Below, piece by piece: positions 15,412 through 23,070 of a stretch of DNA of 64,000 nt. This DNA comes from Acinetobacter colistiniresistens (GTDB lineage: Bacteria; Pseudomonadota; Gammaproteobacteria; Pseudomonadales; Moraxellaceae). The DNA lies in the NCBI RefSeq assembly GCF_000413935.1, contig NZ_KE340376.1, positions 190,091 to 254,090 on the forward strand, written 5' to 3'. The stretch's first letter is position 1, and every line of letters begins with the position of its first letter. Below the pieces are notes generated by a model. It was not told the DNA's origin. It saw nothing but the letters and a program-made list of their open reading frames with translations, and searched no databases. A program made the position numbers and the translations under genes.

Positions 15412-16617
15412 ATGGGCATACAAAAAATACTCAATGCTGAGGCTGAATATGGCGTTCCAGTGAAAATTTTCACCAACGACATTGATAGCGAAAGTATTGA
15501 ACAACTCAAAAAAATGGCACAACTTCAATTTGTTTATTCACATATTGCCGTGATGCCTGATGTACATGTCGGCAAAGGTGCGACTGTAGGTAGCGTGATT
15601 CCCACGAAAAGTGCCATCATCCCCGCAGCAGTAGGGGTTGATATCGGTTGTGGCATGAATGCGATTCGACTCAATCTTAAAGCGTCACAGCTGCCAGATC
15701 ATCTAGCACCATTACGCCATGCGATTGAACGCAAAGTCCCTGTCGGCTTTGAATTACATAAACAAGTGAAAGCCAAAGCTTCTAGTATTATTCGGCTAGA
15801 AAAACGCTTACAACCCATCATCAAGAAACATCCAGGTCTGGTTCGAATGCTTAGAAAGTTTGATGCCACTTGGCAAAAACAACTGGGGACCCTAGGGGGC
15901 GGCAATCACTTTATTGAACTGTGTCTGGATGAAAATCAGGACGTCTGGGTCATGCTGCATTCTGGTAGCCGTGGTTTAGGCAATGTGATTGGTACATATT
16001 TTATTGAATTGGCAAAAAAAGAAGCGCAGCATCGTTTCGGTCACGTCCCTGACAAAGACTTAAGTTATTTTGCTGAAGGTTCAAATAGTTTTGACGATTA
16101 TGTTGAAGCAGTTGAATGGGCACAAGAATATGCCTTTGAAAATAGGCGTGAAATGATGCGTCTAATCCTAGAAGCGATTCGCCCACTGCTACCACCTTTT
16201 CAAATGACCAAAGAAGCAATTAACTGTCACCACAATTATGTAAGTCAAGAAACCCACTTTGGTGAGAACCTATTGATTACACGTAAAGGCGCAATTCGGG
16301 CAGGCCAAGATGAATTGGGTATTATCCCGGGCTCAATGGGTGCTCGGTCTTATATTGTCAAAGGTAAGGCCAATCCTGAGTCCTTTTGCTCATGTTCACA
16401 TGGTGCAGGCAGAAAAATGAGCCGTAGCAAGGCAAAACTGCTATTTAGCCAAGATGATTTGATTCAGCAAACCCAAGGGATTGAATGCCGAAAGGACAGC
16501 GCTGTGATTGATGAAATTCCAGCTGCCTATAAAGATATTGATCAAGTTATGGCAAACCAAGCTGATTTGATCGAAATTGTGCACACCCTCAAACAAATCT
16601 TATGCATTAAAGGTTAA
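15412..16617 (+). CDS. rtcB: RtcB-family RNA ligase / RNA repair protein
   Basis: The 401-residue protein has the RtcB signatures in order: 'VMPDVHVGKGATVGSVIPT' (about residues 46-64), V-G-V-D-I-G-C-G-M with the metal-binding Asp and Cys (about 75-83), G-G-G-N-H-F-I-E (about 161-168), 'HSGSRGLGN', 'HHNYVS', and a C-terminal 'CSCSHGAGRKMSR' whose histidine is the site of GMP attachment in the family. RtcB joins 2',3'-cyclic phosphate and 5'-OH RNA ends using GTP and Mn2+; it repairs toxin-cleaved tRNA and rRNA. There is no RtcA, RtcR or archease gene beside it. It is shorter than E. coli RtcB (408) only slightly. The structured leader upstream suggests attenuation rather than the sigma-54/RtcR control of E. 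coli. Confidence 0.93.
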   Translation: MGIQKILNAEAEYGVPVKIFTNDIDSESIEQLKKMAQLQFVYSHIAVMPDVHVGKGATVGSVIPTKSAIIPAAVGVDIGCGMNAIRLNLKASQLPDHLAPLRHAIERKVPVGFELHKQVKAKASSIIRLEKRLQPIIKKHPGLVRMLRKFDATWQKQLGTLGGGNHFIELCLDENQDVWVMLHSGSRGLGNVIGTYFIELAKKEAQHRFGHVPDKDLSYFAEGSNSFDDYVEAVEWAQEYAFENRREMMRLILEAIRPLLPPFQMTKEAINCHHNYVSQETHFGENLLITRKGAIRAGQDELGIIPGSMGARSYIVKGKANPESFCSCSHGAGRKMSRSKAKLLFSQDDLIQQTQGIECRKDSAVIDEIPAAYKDIDQVMANQADLIEIVHTLKQILCIKG

Positions 16618-16621
16618 TGAT

Positions 16622-16780
16622 ATGAAACTCAAGGAAATGCCTAAAATCAAAGTGCGAAACCCAGTTGCACTCTCCCCTTTATTACAAAAAGGTGGCGTTC
16701 ATGAAACAGAGAAACCACGAGCACAGCATCGTCGTGCAAGACAGGATGCCAAACAGCAACTAAAAAAACAGATGTGGTAA
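16622..16780 (+). CDS. Small basic protein encoded just after rtcB
   Basis: A 52-residue frame starts four bases after the rtcB stop, so it is translationally close to it. It reads from MKLKEMPKIKVRNPVALSPL to a very basic C-terminal half (LLQKGGVHETEKP then RAQHRRARQDAKQQLKKQMW). It has no signal peptide or membrane helix. I recall small hypothetical proteins with an 'RNP-x-x-x-x-LL-x-K-G-G-x-H' core in other proteobacteria, but no function. High positive charge and tight coupling to an RNA ligase suggest RNA or ribosome binding; that is inference. Confidence 0.65.
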   Translation: MKLKEMPKIKVRNPVALSPLLQKGGVHETEKPRAQHRRARQDAKQQLKKQMW

Positions 16781-16849
16781 CTCAAAATCACACCCCTCTA
16801 ACGATGAAGGAGAACAAACAAAATGGTTCAATATTTAAATTACTCAAAT

Positions 16850-16882
16850 AAAAAAAGCGACTCTGACGAGTCGCTTTTTTTC
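16850..16882. terminator. Bidirectional terminator between the rtcB operon and ompA
   Basis: AGCGACTC / GAGTCGCT (16856-16863 / 16868-16875) with a TGAC loop, flanked by an A tract on the left and a T tract on the right. It can terminate both convergent units. Confidence 0.9.
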
Positions 16883-16907
16883 AGTTCATAAACTCAGATG
16901 ATTGAGC

Positions 16908-17957
16908 TTATTGACCTGGTTGTACAAGAACAGTACGGCTACCAGAGATCGCAGCGAATACGCGACGGTTCATAGCACGACCTTCTTTAGTCTTGTTGTC
17001 AGCAATCGGTTGATCCCAAGCGAAACCTTGAGTTGTCAAACGAGATGCGCTTACGTTGTATTCGTTAACAAGTGCAGACTTAACAGAGTTAGCACGCGCT
17101 AAAGATAAACGTTCGTTCAACTTACGTGGACCAGTGTTATCTGTGTGACCTTCAATGCGAGCTGTCGCATTCGGGTACTCAGCTAACTTCTCTGCAACTT
17201 TAGCAATTTCAGACTTGTATTGTGGCTTGATGTCAGACTTGTTCGTATCGAAGAATACGCGAAGTTCCATGTTAAGGTCTTCAGTCAACTCTTGTGGTTG
17301 TGGAGCAACTGGAGTTGGTTCAACTGGAGTAACTTCTACTACTGCAGCAGCAGGTTTCAAGTGACCACCAAGAACTACGTTTAAGCCCGCAAGTGCAGTA
17401 TAGTTCCAGAAGTCTTCATCGATGTTATAAGTACCACGAGCTTCTGTACGAAGAGACAAAGCATCGTTCAAGCGCCAGAAAGCACCAAAACCTGCATTAC
17501 CCAAAGTACCTTCTTCTTTCAAGCCACGACCAGCGCGACCCAATTGAGCTGGAGTAGCATCATCAAATGTATATTTGTAATGACCAGCACCTAACAATAC
17601 GTAAGGCTTGATTTTGCTGTCGTAGTTTTTAGTGATCAAATCAGAAGTAACATAGAAGTTACCGTTGATTTGTTGTTGCTTGTAACCAGCATTAGGAGTA
17701 GAACCGTCTACATCACCTTTAACTTGGTTGTATTCAGCTTCAAAACCTAACCATGGCGTTAATTCAACACCTAGTGCAGCACCAACAAATAAGTCATCCT
17801 TAATTTCAGGACCATTTGTTAAATGCTTAGGACCATTGTTGCTTTTAGAATCTTGGAATGTGTAACCAAGCATCAATGGTGTTACTGTAATACCCGCATT
17901 AGCAGCAGCTAAAGGAGCAGCAACAAGCATAGCAAGTGCAATACGACTCAATTTCAT
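16908..17957 (-). CDS. ompA: Outer-membrane protein OmpA
   Basis: The 349-residue protein has a signal peptide ([21 protein letters not shown]), an eight-stranded beta-barrel (about residues 22-195), a Pro/Val-rich hinge ([17 protein letters not shown]) and a C-terminal peptidoglycan-binding OmpA_C domain ('[15 protein letters not shown]', 'EGHTDNTG', '[16 protein letters not shown]', 'NRRVFAAI'). The conserved Asp in 'EGHTDNTG' region and Arg in 'SLARANSV' are the diaminopimelate contacts known from A. baumannii OmpA. The last residues end at VLVQPGQ, lacking the Ala-rich tail of A. baumannii. AGGAG precedes the ATG. It anchors the envelope and is a slow porin. Confidence 0.96.
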   Translation of the reverse strand: MKLSRIALAMLVAAPLAAANAGITVTPLMLGYTFQDSKSNNGPKHLTNGPEIKDDLFVGAALGVELTPWLGFEAEYNQVKGDVDGSTPNAGYKQQQINGNFYVTSDLITKNYDSKIKPYVLLGAGHYKYTFDDATPAQLGRAGRGLKEEGTLGNAGFGAFWRLNDALSLRTEARGTYNIDEDFWNYTALAGLNVVLGGHLKPAAAVVEVTPVEPTPVAPQPQELTEDLNMELRVFFDTNKSDIKPQYKSEIAKVAEKLAEYPNATARIEGHTDNTGPRKLNERLSLARANSVKSALVNEYNVSASRLTTQGFAWDQPIADNKTKEGRAMNRRVFAAISGSRTVLVQPGQ

Positions 17958-18071
17958 GGATATCCTCCAGAGATAACAATTGTTTGTTGTGTAAGCTTAG
18001 CCTATGATTTTTCGTCCTGAGAACACGAATGTCCAACAGTATTATTTTTTAAGCTATTCACTTCACTTTGA

Positions 18072-18100
18072 ATCATACAAACACTTGATGAATTTTCCAA
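18072..18100 (-). promoter_or_regulatory. ompA: Predicted ompA promoter in the 382-base gap before fimT
   Basis: On the reverse strand TTGGAA (18095-18100), a 17-base spacer and TATGAT (18072-18077) form a plausible sigma-70 promoter, giving a 5' untranslated region of about 105 bases. A near-perfect inverted repeat of CACTTG/CAAGTG half sites spans the -35 and spacer. The remainder of 17958-18339 is AT-rich and holds no gene that I can see. Confidence 0.5.
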
Positions 18101-18339
18101 GTGCTTGATAACTTTAACCTCGTAAATTATTGACAAAATTTCTTACAATTTCCGTTGTAGTTCAGTAAATTTTCAATTCCCATTTAATATCGGGATGGAT
18201 TATGGTTTTAAAGCTTGCGATTTAGTATTTCTTAATTAATTTATTAGTTATATTTTCACTATCAATCCTTATCAGGATTACAAAAATTCAACCCAAGTGT
18301 TTGTTAATCAAAAATTTAATAAAAACACAAAGAGATAAT

Positions 18340-18855
18340 ATGTTTAAATTTCATGGACTGACTCTAATCGAATTACTCATTACGCTTGGAATTTTAGCCA
18401 TTTTAACCACCTTTGCAGCCCCCTATTTCCGTGAAATTATGATCTCAAATGAAGTAGTCCACCTTAAAAGAATCCTCACAATTCATATACAAAAAGCAAA
18501 AACGGATGCACAACTTCATCATAAAAATGTGATGCTGTGCCCAAGTTCGAATGCTACTCATTGTGATCATGACTGGAATAAAGGCTTTATTGGATTTATT
18601 GATAGCAATCGGAATAGACAACGAGATTTAGAGGAAACATTGTTATTTACAATTGCACTCAATCATAAATATGGTCATTTAAGCTATAGAGCATTTGGTA
18701 ATACGCCCGATTCTATTATATTTCAATCCAGTAATGGTCTTCCTTTAGCATCAAACGGCAGTTTCACCTATTGCTCCGCCTCCCCAAACCATCATACGAA
18801 AATTCTTTTAAGCCGAATGGGTAATATACGTTTCGAAAAGTTATCGCATTGCTAA
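18340..18855 (+). CDS. FimT/GspH-like minor pseudopilin
   Basis: Start ATG 18340 gives a short leader MFKFHG followed by the type IV prepilin motif L-T-L-I-E-L-L with the conserved Glu at +5 of the mature protein, and a hydrophobic helix to about residue 27. PilD should cleave after the glycine and methylate the new N-terminus. The rest (171 residues in total) has paired cysteines and the 'SRMGNIRF' end usual in FimT/GspH minor pilins, which help initiate pilus assembly and may bind DNA. It stands alone without other pilin genes. An upstream in-frame ATG (18301) would only extend the leader. Confidence 0.82.
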   Translation: MFKFHGLTLIELLITLGILAILTTFAAPYFREIMISNEVVHLKRILTIHIQKAKTDAQLHHKNVMLCPSSNATHCDHDWNKGFIGFIDSNRNRQRDLEETLLFTIALNHKYGHLSYRAFGNTPDSIIFQSSNGLPLASNGSFTYCSASPNHHTKILLSRMGNIRFEKLSHC

Positions 18856-18965
18856 AAACTCTTCAGTCTAGCCTAAAATAGGTAAAACACTTTATTCAGA
18901 TCCTTTTTTTACTATACTGCTTAAGTTTGGAACATTTTTATAAATTATAAGTGTGGAGACACATC

Positions 18966-20141
18966 ATGACTGACATCGTAATCGTTAACGGCGCTCGTAC
19001 AGCAATGGGCGGCTTCCAAGGTGCACTCTCAGGTGTAACAGCACCAGAACTAGGTGCAGTAACAATTAAAGAAGCAATTGCTCGTTCTGGTCTGCAACCA
19101 ACTGATGTAGAAGAAGTAATCATGGGTTGTGTTCTACCTGCCGGTTTAAAACAAGGCCCTGCACGCCAAGCCATGCGTCAAGCAGGTTTACCGGATTCTA
19201 CAGGTGCAGTCACCATTAACAAGCTTTGCGGTTCTGGCATGAAAGCCGTGATGCAAGCAACCGATATGATTAAGGCTGGCAGTGCTGAAATCGTAGTTGC
19301 GGGTGGTATGGAATCAATGACCAATGCACCCTATATATTACCTAAAGCACGTGCGGGTTATCGTATGGGTCATGGTGAAATTAAAGACCATATGTTCCTT
19401 GATGGCTTAGAAGATGCGGAAACAGGTCGTTTAATGGGCTCATTTGCACAAGATATGGCCAACAAACGTAGCTATACGCGTGAACAAATGGATGATTTTG
19501 CGATTCGATCTTTGCAACGCGCACAAAAGGCAATTACTGAAGGTTACTTTAAGGATGAAATCGTACCTGTCACCGTTTCAACTCGTAAAGGTGACGTGAT
19601 TGTTGACCAAGATGAACAACCATTAAGTGCAAAAATCGATAAAATTCCATCACTTAAACCAGCTTTTGCAAAAGATGGGACCATTACCGCTGCAAACGCA
19701 AGTTCAATTTCTGATGGTGCTTCAGCGCTGGTACTAACGTCTAGCGATGTTGCTGCGCAACGTGGTTTACATCCATTGGCAAAAATCATTGCGACTGCAT
19801 CAAACTCACAGCACCCATCTGAATTTACCATTGCTCCTGTAGGTGCAATTCAAAAAGTATTGAACAAAGCTGGTTGGGATGCGAAAGACGTCGATCTCTG
19901 GGAAATCAATGAAGCTTTTGCCATGGTTACCATGTGCCCAATCGATGATTTCAAATTAGATGCCGAAAAAGTCAATATTAATGGGGGTGCTTGTGCATTG
20001 GGTCACCCTGTTGGCTCTACAGGTTCTCGTATCATCCTGACATTGATTCACGCACTTAAACGTACAGGTGGTAAGAAAGGTGTTGCTGCGCTGTGTATCG
20101 GTGGTGGTGAAGCAACTGCGGTCGCAATTGAATTGATCTAA
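18966..20141 (+). CDS. atoB: Acetyl-CoA C-acetyltransferase (thiolase)
   Basis: A 391-residue thiolase starting at ATG 18966 (MTDIVIVNGARTAMGGFQGA), preceded by GTGGAG. The nucleophilic cysteine is in 'NKLCGSGMKAVM' (about residue 88), and the C-terminal catalytic region shows 'NEAFAMV', 'NINGGACALGHPVG' (His) and 'CIGGGEATAVAIE' (second Cys). The length and the 'GGMESMTNAPYIL' region are typical of biosynthetic/degradative acetoacetyl-CoA thiolases of the AtoB/PhaA group. It is monocistronic, ended by a terminator. It is a paralogue of the thiolase at 32547. Confidence 0.9.
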   Translation: MTDIVIVNGARTAMGGFQGALSGVTAPELGAVTIKEAIARSGLQPTDVEEVIMGCVLPAGLKQGPARQAMRQAGLPDSTGAVTINKLCGSGMKAVMQATDMIKAGSAEIVVAGGMESMTNAPYILPKARAGYRMGHGEIKDHMFLDGLEDAETGRLMGSFAQDMANKRSYTREQMDDFAIRSLQRAQKAITEGYFKDEIVPVTVSTRKGDVIVDQDEQPLSAKIDKIPSLKPAFAKDGTITAANASSISDGASALVLTSSDVAAQRGLHPLAKIIATASNSQHPSEFTIAPVGAIQKVLNKAGWDAKDVDLWEINEAFAMVTMCPIDDFKLDAEKVNINGGACALGHPVGSTGSRIILTLIHALKRTGGKKGVAALCIGGGEATAVAIELI

Positions 20142-20160
20142 ATAATTTTTCAATTTGTTC

Positions 20161-20190
20161 AAAAAATCCTGCTTAATGCAGGATTTTTTA
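20161..20190 (+). terminator. Terminator of atoB
   Basis: AAATCCTGC / GCAGGATTT stem with a TTAAT loop and a T run, 20 bases after the stop. Confidence 0.88.
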
Positions 20191-20275
20191 TGTTTAGGAT
20201 TACAAAAAATAATGCATCAATTGCTAAAATCCCGATAAGTTATGCATTGTATAAAAAAACAACAAGGAGTCCCAC

Positions 20276-20719
20276 ATGCAACTCAATCATTATCTAAATT
20301 TTAAAGGACAAACAGAACAAGCATTTAACTTTTATAAATCTGTTTTTGGCGGTGAATTTGCCATGCTTAGTCGTTATGGCGATATGCCACCGACTGAGGG
20401 TATTAGCCTCTCAGAAGCTGATAAAAATTTAATTTTACACGTGTCCTTGCCCATCAATGAGTTCACCGTATTGATGGCATCTGATACCAATGATCAGTTC
20501 TGTGCACCCAATAGTGTCTTTACCCAAGGTACAAATCACTATATTTCCATCAATCTCGATCCAGATGAGTTGGATGAAGCACAGCGGCTGTTTGATACTT
20601 TATCTGCGAATGGCCAAATCGAAATGCCACTCGAAAAGACCTTCTGGGGTGCGCTCTATGGTGCTTTTACCGATCAGTTCGGGATCAAGTGGATGATCAA
20701 TTGCCAGTTAGATGAATAA
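20276..20719 (+). CDS. VOC-superfamily protein (PhnB/glyoxalase-like)
   Basis: The 147-residue protein begins MQLNHYLNFKGQTEQAFNFY, the 'L-x-F-x-G-x-x-x-x-A-x-x-F-Y' start of PhnB-type vicinal oxygen chelate proteins, and ends 'FWGALYGAFTDQFGIKWMIN', the matching second-half signature with F-G-x-x-W. The family contains metal-binding dioxygenase, lyase and resistance folds; PhnB-like members have no established activity. An AAGGAG precedes the ATG. A terminator follows. Confidence 0.85.
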   Translation: MQLNHYLNFKGQTEQAFNFYKSVFGGEFAMLSRYGDMPPTEGISLSEADKNLILHVSLPINEFTVLMASDTNDQFCAPNSVFTQGTNHYISINLDPDELDEAQRLFDTLSANGQIEMPLEKTFWGALYGAFTDQFGIKWMINCQLDE

Positions 20720-20731
20720 TCTGCATCAAAT

Positions 20732-20762
20732 AAAAAAGCTGAACTATAGTTCAGCTTTTTTT
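20732..20762. terminator. Bidirectional terminator between VOC gene and DUF934 gene
   Basis: AAAAAGCTGAACTATAGTTC continues as a self-complementary stem to AGCTTTTT, with an A tract on the left and a T tract on the right, between two convergent genes. Confidence 0.85.
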
Positions 20763-20775
20763 TCTTTCAATCTCT

Positions 20776-21261
20776 TTACGCGCCAGTTTGATAACTTGCT
20801 TGTGGCACAGCTGTCGATGCTTGATAAGGGTTGGTAAAGTCCTGAAGCCCTGCAGCCGCTTCCTGAATATCCTTACCCTCTTTCACGACAAAAGCATCGA
20901 AGCCAGAACGTTTTAAATAGTTTAAAACGTCCTTAAAGATATCACCGACCGCACGCAATTCACCTTGATAACCTTGGCGACGCAATAAAGCAGCAAATGA
21001 ATAGCCACGGCCATCATTGAAACCAGCAAACTCAATAAAGATCGCATCCAGCTCATTTAATGGAAATTGGTGTGTTTCAGGTGAATCATCAACTGTAATG
21101 TACAACGCCTTCTTGCCTTGTACATGTGCCAATTGATCCAACTGTGCCGTTGTAACCACCACATCACCTTGTGGAACAACGCCCTCTTCAGCAATAATTT
21201 GGTAGCTATTGTCAGCAATCGTGCCATCTTTAAACAGCACTTGTAGCGTTGTATTAAGCAT
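20776..21261 (-). CDS. DUF934 protein, partner of sulfite reductase
   Basis: Start ATG 21261 overlaps the cysI stop by eight bases (...GCTTATGCTTAA), so translation is coupled. The 161-residue protein carries the DUF934 core 'IFIEFAGFNDGRGYSFAALLRRQGYQGELRAVGD' (about residues 80-113, quoted in pieces) with the conserved 'GRGYS' and 'LRRQGY'. DUF934 proteins are repeatedly encoded after CysI-type sulfite reductases and are thought to serve sulfite reduction, possibly in electron delivery; no activity has been shown to my knowledge. A longer upstream frame lies inside cysI and is not used. Confidence 0.85.
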   Translation of the reverse strand: MLNTTLQVLFKDGTIADNSYQIIAEEGVVPQGDVVVTTAQLDQLAHVQGKKALYITVDDSPETHQFPLNELDAIFIEFAGFNDGRGYSFAALLRRQGYQGELRAVGDIFKDVLNYLKRSGFDAFVVKEGKDIQEAAAGLQDFTNPYQASTAVPQASYQTGA

Positions 21262-22897
21262 AAGCACGCTCCTTAAATGGTTGAATGCCGACACGGCGGT
21301 AAGTATCAATAAAGCGCTCACCTTCATTACGTAAGTCAAGGTAGGTATTCAAGATTTCATCAATCACATCAGGTACAGCATCAGCAGCAAAAGATGGGCC
21401 TAGGATATCACCCAATGATGCATCATGATCAGCATGTCCACCCAGTGTGATTTGATAGAACTCAGCCCCTTTTTTGTCCACACCGAGAATACCAATGTTG
21501 CCGACATGGTGATGACCACAAGCATTCATACAACCAGAAATGTTTAGATCCAGCTCACCTAAATTATAGATTGTGTCTAAATCTTCAAAACGACGGCTGA
21601 TCGCTTCCGAGATCGGAATCGATTTGGCATTGGCCAATGAACAGAAGTCGCCGCCTGGACAGCAAATAATATCGGTAATAAAGCCAATATGTGCACGCGC
21701 CATGTTGTGATGTTCAAGCGTTTGCCACAATTCAAATAAATCTTTTTGTGGTACATCCACCAGCGAAATATTTTGTTCATGGGTGGTACGGAACTCACCA
21801 AAGGTATACTTATCGGCTAAATCTGCGATTAAGTTCATTTCTTCAGTGGTGACATCACCAGGAGCAACGCCAGCACGCTTCAAGGAAATCGTCACAATAC
21901 GATAGCCTTTGACTTTATGTGCATTGGTATTAACGTTGAACCATTGTTTGAATTTTGGATGTTCAGCAAACAAAGCTGTGAAATCTTGATCTTCTAAATC
22001 TTGATAAGCAAATGGAGTGAACTCTTCATCCAATTTTTTCAAGATTTCAGGTTGAATCTTTAATGTTTCGCGTGTGTGCTCAAACTCAGCTTCCACTTTT
22101 TGTGCAAACACTTCTGGTGTTAAGGCTTTCACCAAAATTTTGATACGCGCTTTGTATTTGTTATCACGACGGCCATGCAAGTTATACACACGTAAAGTTG
22201 CTTCCAAATAAGCAATCAAATCTTCACGTGGCAAGAATTCACGGATCACACTACCAATGATCGGGGTACGCCCCAAACCACCGCCCACCATAATTTTGTA
22301 GCCCATTTCGCCTGCATCATTACGCACCAGATAAACACCGATGTCATGGAATGCTGTGGCAGCACGGTCTTTTTCTGCTAAAGCCGAAACCGCGATTTTG
22401 AACTTACGTGGCAAAAAGGCAAATTCAGGATGGAAGGTACTCCACTGACGAATCAATTCACAGGTCGGACGTGGATCCGCAATTTCACCCGCAACCACAC
22501 CTGCAAACTGGTCAGTCGTAGTATTACGGATACAGTTACCTGAGGTTTGTACGGCATGCATTTGTACCGTTGCCAGTTCAGCAAGGATATCCGGTACATT
22601 TTCTAATGCAGGCCAGTTCAACTGAATATTTTGACGAGTTGAAACGTGTGCATAGCCACGGTCATATTCAGTCGCAATTTCAGCAATTTTTCTGAGTTGT
22701 TTGGTATTCATCAAGCCATACGGCACAGCGATACGGAGCATGGGCGCATAACGTTGCACATACAGACCATTTTGCAAACGTAATGGACGATATTCGTCTT
22801 CTGTTAATTTTCCTGCTAAATAGCGTTCTGTCTGATCGCGAAACTGAGCAACACGTTGGTTAATCAGCTGTTGATCGAAATCCGTATATAAATACAT
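21254..22897 (-). CDS. cysI: Sulfite reductase hemoprotein (siroheme/4Fe-4S)
   Basis: The 547-residue protein has two ferredoxin-like halves ('RISTRQNIQLNW'-type 'STRQNIQLNWPAL' near 82 and 'TTHEQNISLVDVP' near 370) and the siroheme/4Fe-4S ligands C-C-P-G-G-D-F-C and G-C-M-N-A-C-G in the C-terminal half. It reduces sulfite to sulfide for cysteine synthesis. Nitrite reductases share the fold, but linkage with DUF934 and lack of nitrate genes favour sulfite. It is probably fed by ferredoxin or a separate flavoprotein; no cysJ lies here. Confidence 0.87.
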   Translation of the reverse strand: MYLYTDFDQQLINQRVAQFRDQTERYLAGKLTEDEYRPLRLQNGLYVQRYAPMLRIAVPYGLMNTKQLRKIAEIATEYDRGYAHVSTRQNIQLNWPALENVPDILAELATVQMHAVQTSGNCIRNTTTDQFAGVVAGEIADPRPTCELIRQWSTFHPEFAFLPRKFKIAVSALAEKDRAATAFHDIGVYLVRNDAGEMGYKIMVGGGLGRTPIIGSVIREFLPREDLIAYLEATLRVYNLHGRRDNKYKARIKILVKALTPEVFAQKVEAEFEHTRETLKIQPEILKKLDEEFTPFAYQDLEDQDFTALFAEHPKFKQWFNVNTNAHKVKGYRIVTISLKRAGVAPGDVTTEEMNLIADLADKYTFGEFRTTHEQNISLVDVPQKDLFELWQTLEHHNMARAHIGFITDIICCPGGDFCSLANAKSIPISEAISRRFEDLDTIYNLGELDLNISGCMNACGHHHVGNIGILGVDKKGAEFYQITLGGHADHDASLGDILGPSFAADAVPDVIDEILNTYLDLRNEGERFIDTYRRVGIQPFKERAYA

Positions 22898-23023
22898 GGC
22901 GTATGGCTAGTCATTCATTATAAAGGCGACTAGCATAGCGAGCTTTCATTCATCAACAAAATGCTTTTTTTGCATATTTAATAACGGTTTTATTGATAAG
23001 CCTATCTAATTGCCACAAAAAGA

Positions 23024-23049
23024 AAAAGCCTAGACGAATCTAGGCTTTT
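23024..23049. terminator. Terminator of gcd
   Basis: AAAAGCCTAGA / TCTAGGCTTTT, 11 base pairs with a CGAA tetraloop, 22 bases beyond the gcd stop on the reverse strand and followed there by T residues. Confidence 0.85.
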
Positions 23050-23070
23050 GCGGATAATTTCTAAATGAAA

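Noticed and set aside
16823..16891. A 22-codon ORF (MVQYLNYSNKKSDSD...) with a GAAGGAG upstream, running through the ompA/rtcB terminator
   Set aside because: It reads across both arms of a strong hairpin and has no recognisable sequence; the ribosome-binding-like sequence may be chance or a relic. It could be a decayed gene end, but I cannot support it.
21254..22897. Assimilatory nitrite reductase instead of sulfite reductase
   Set aside because: The fold is shared, but adjacency to DUF934 and lack of nitrate-assimilation genes favour CysI.
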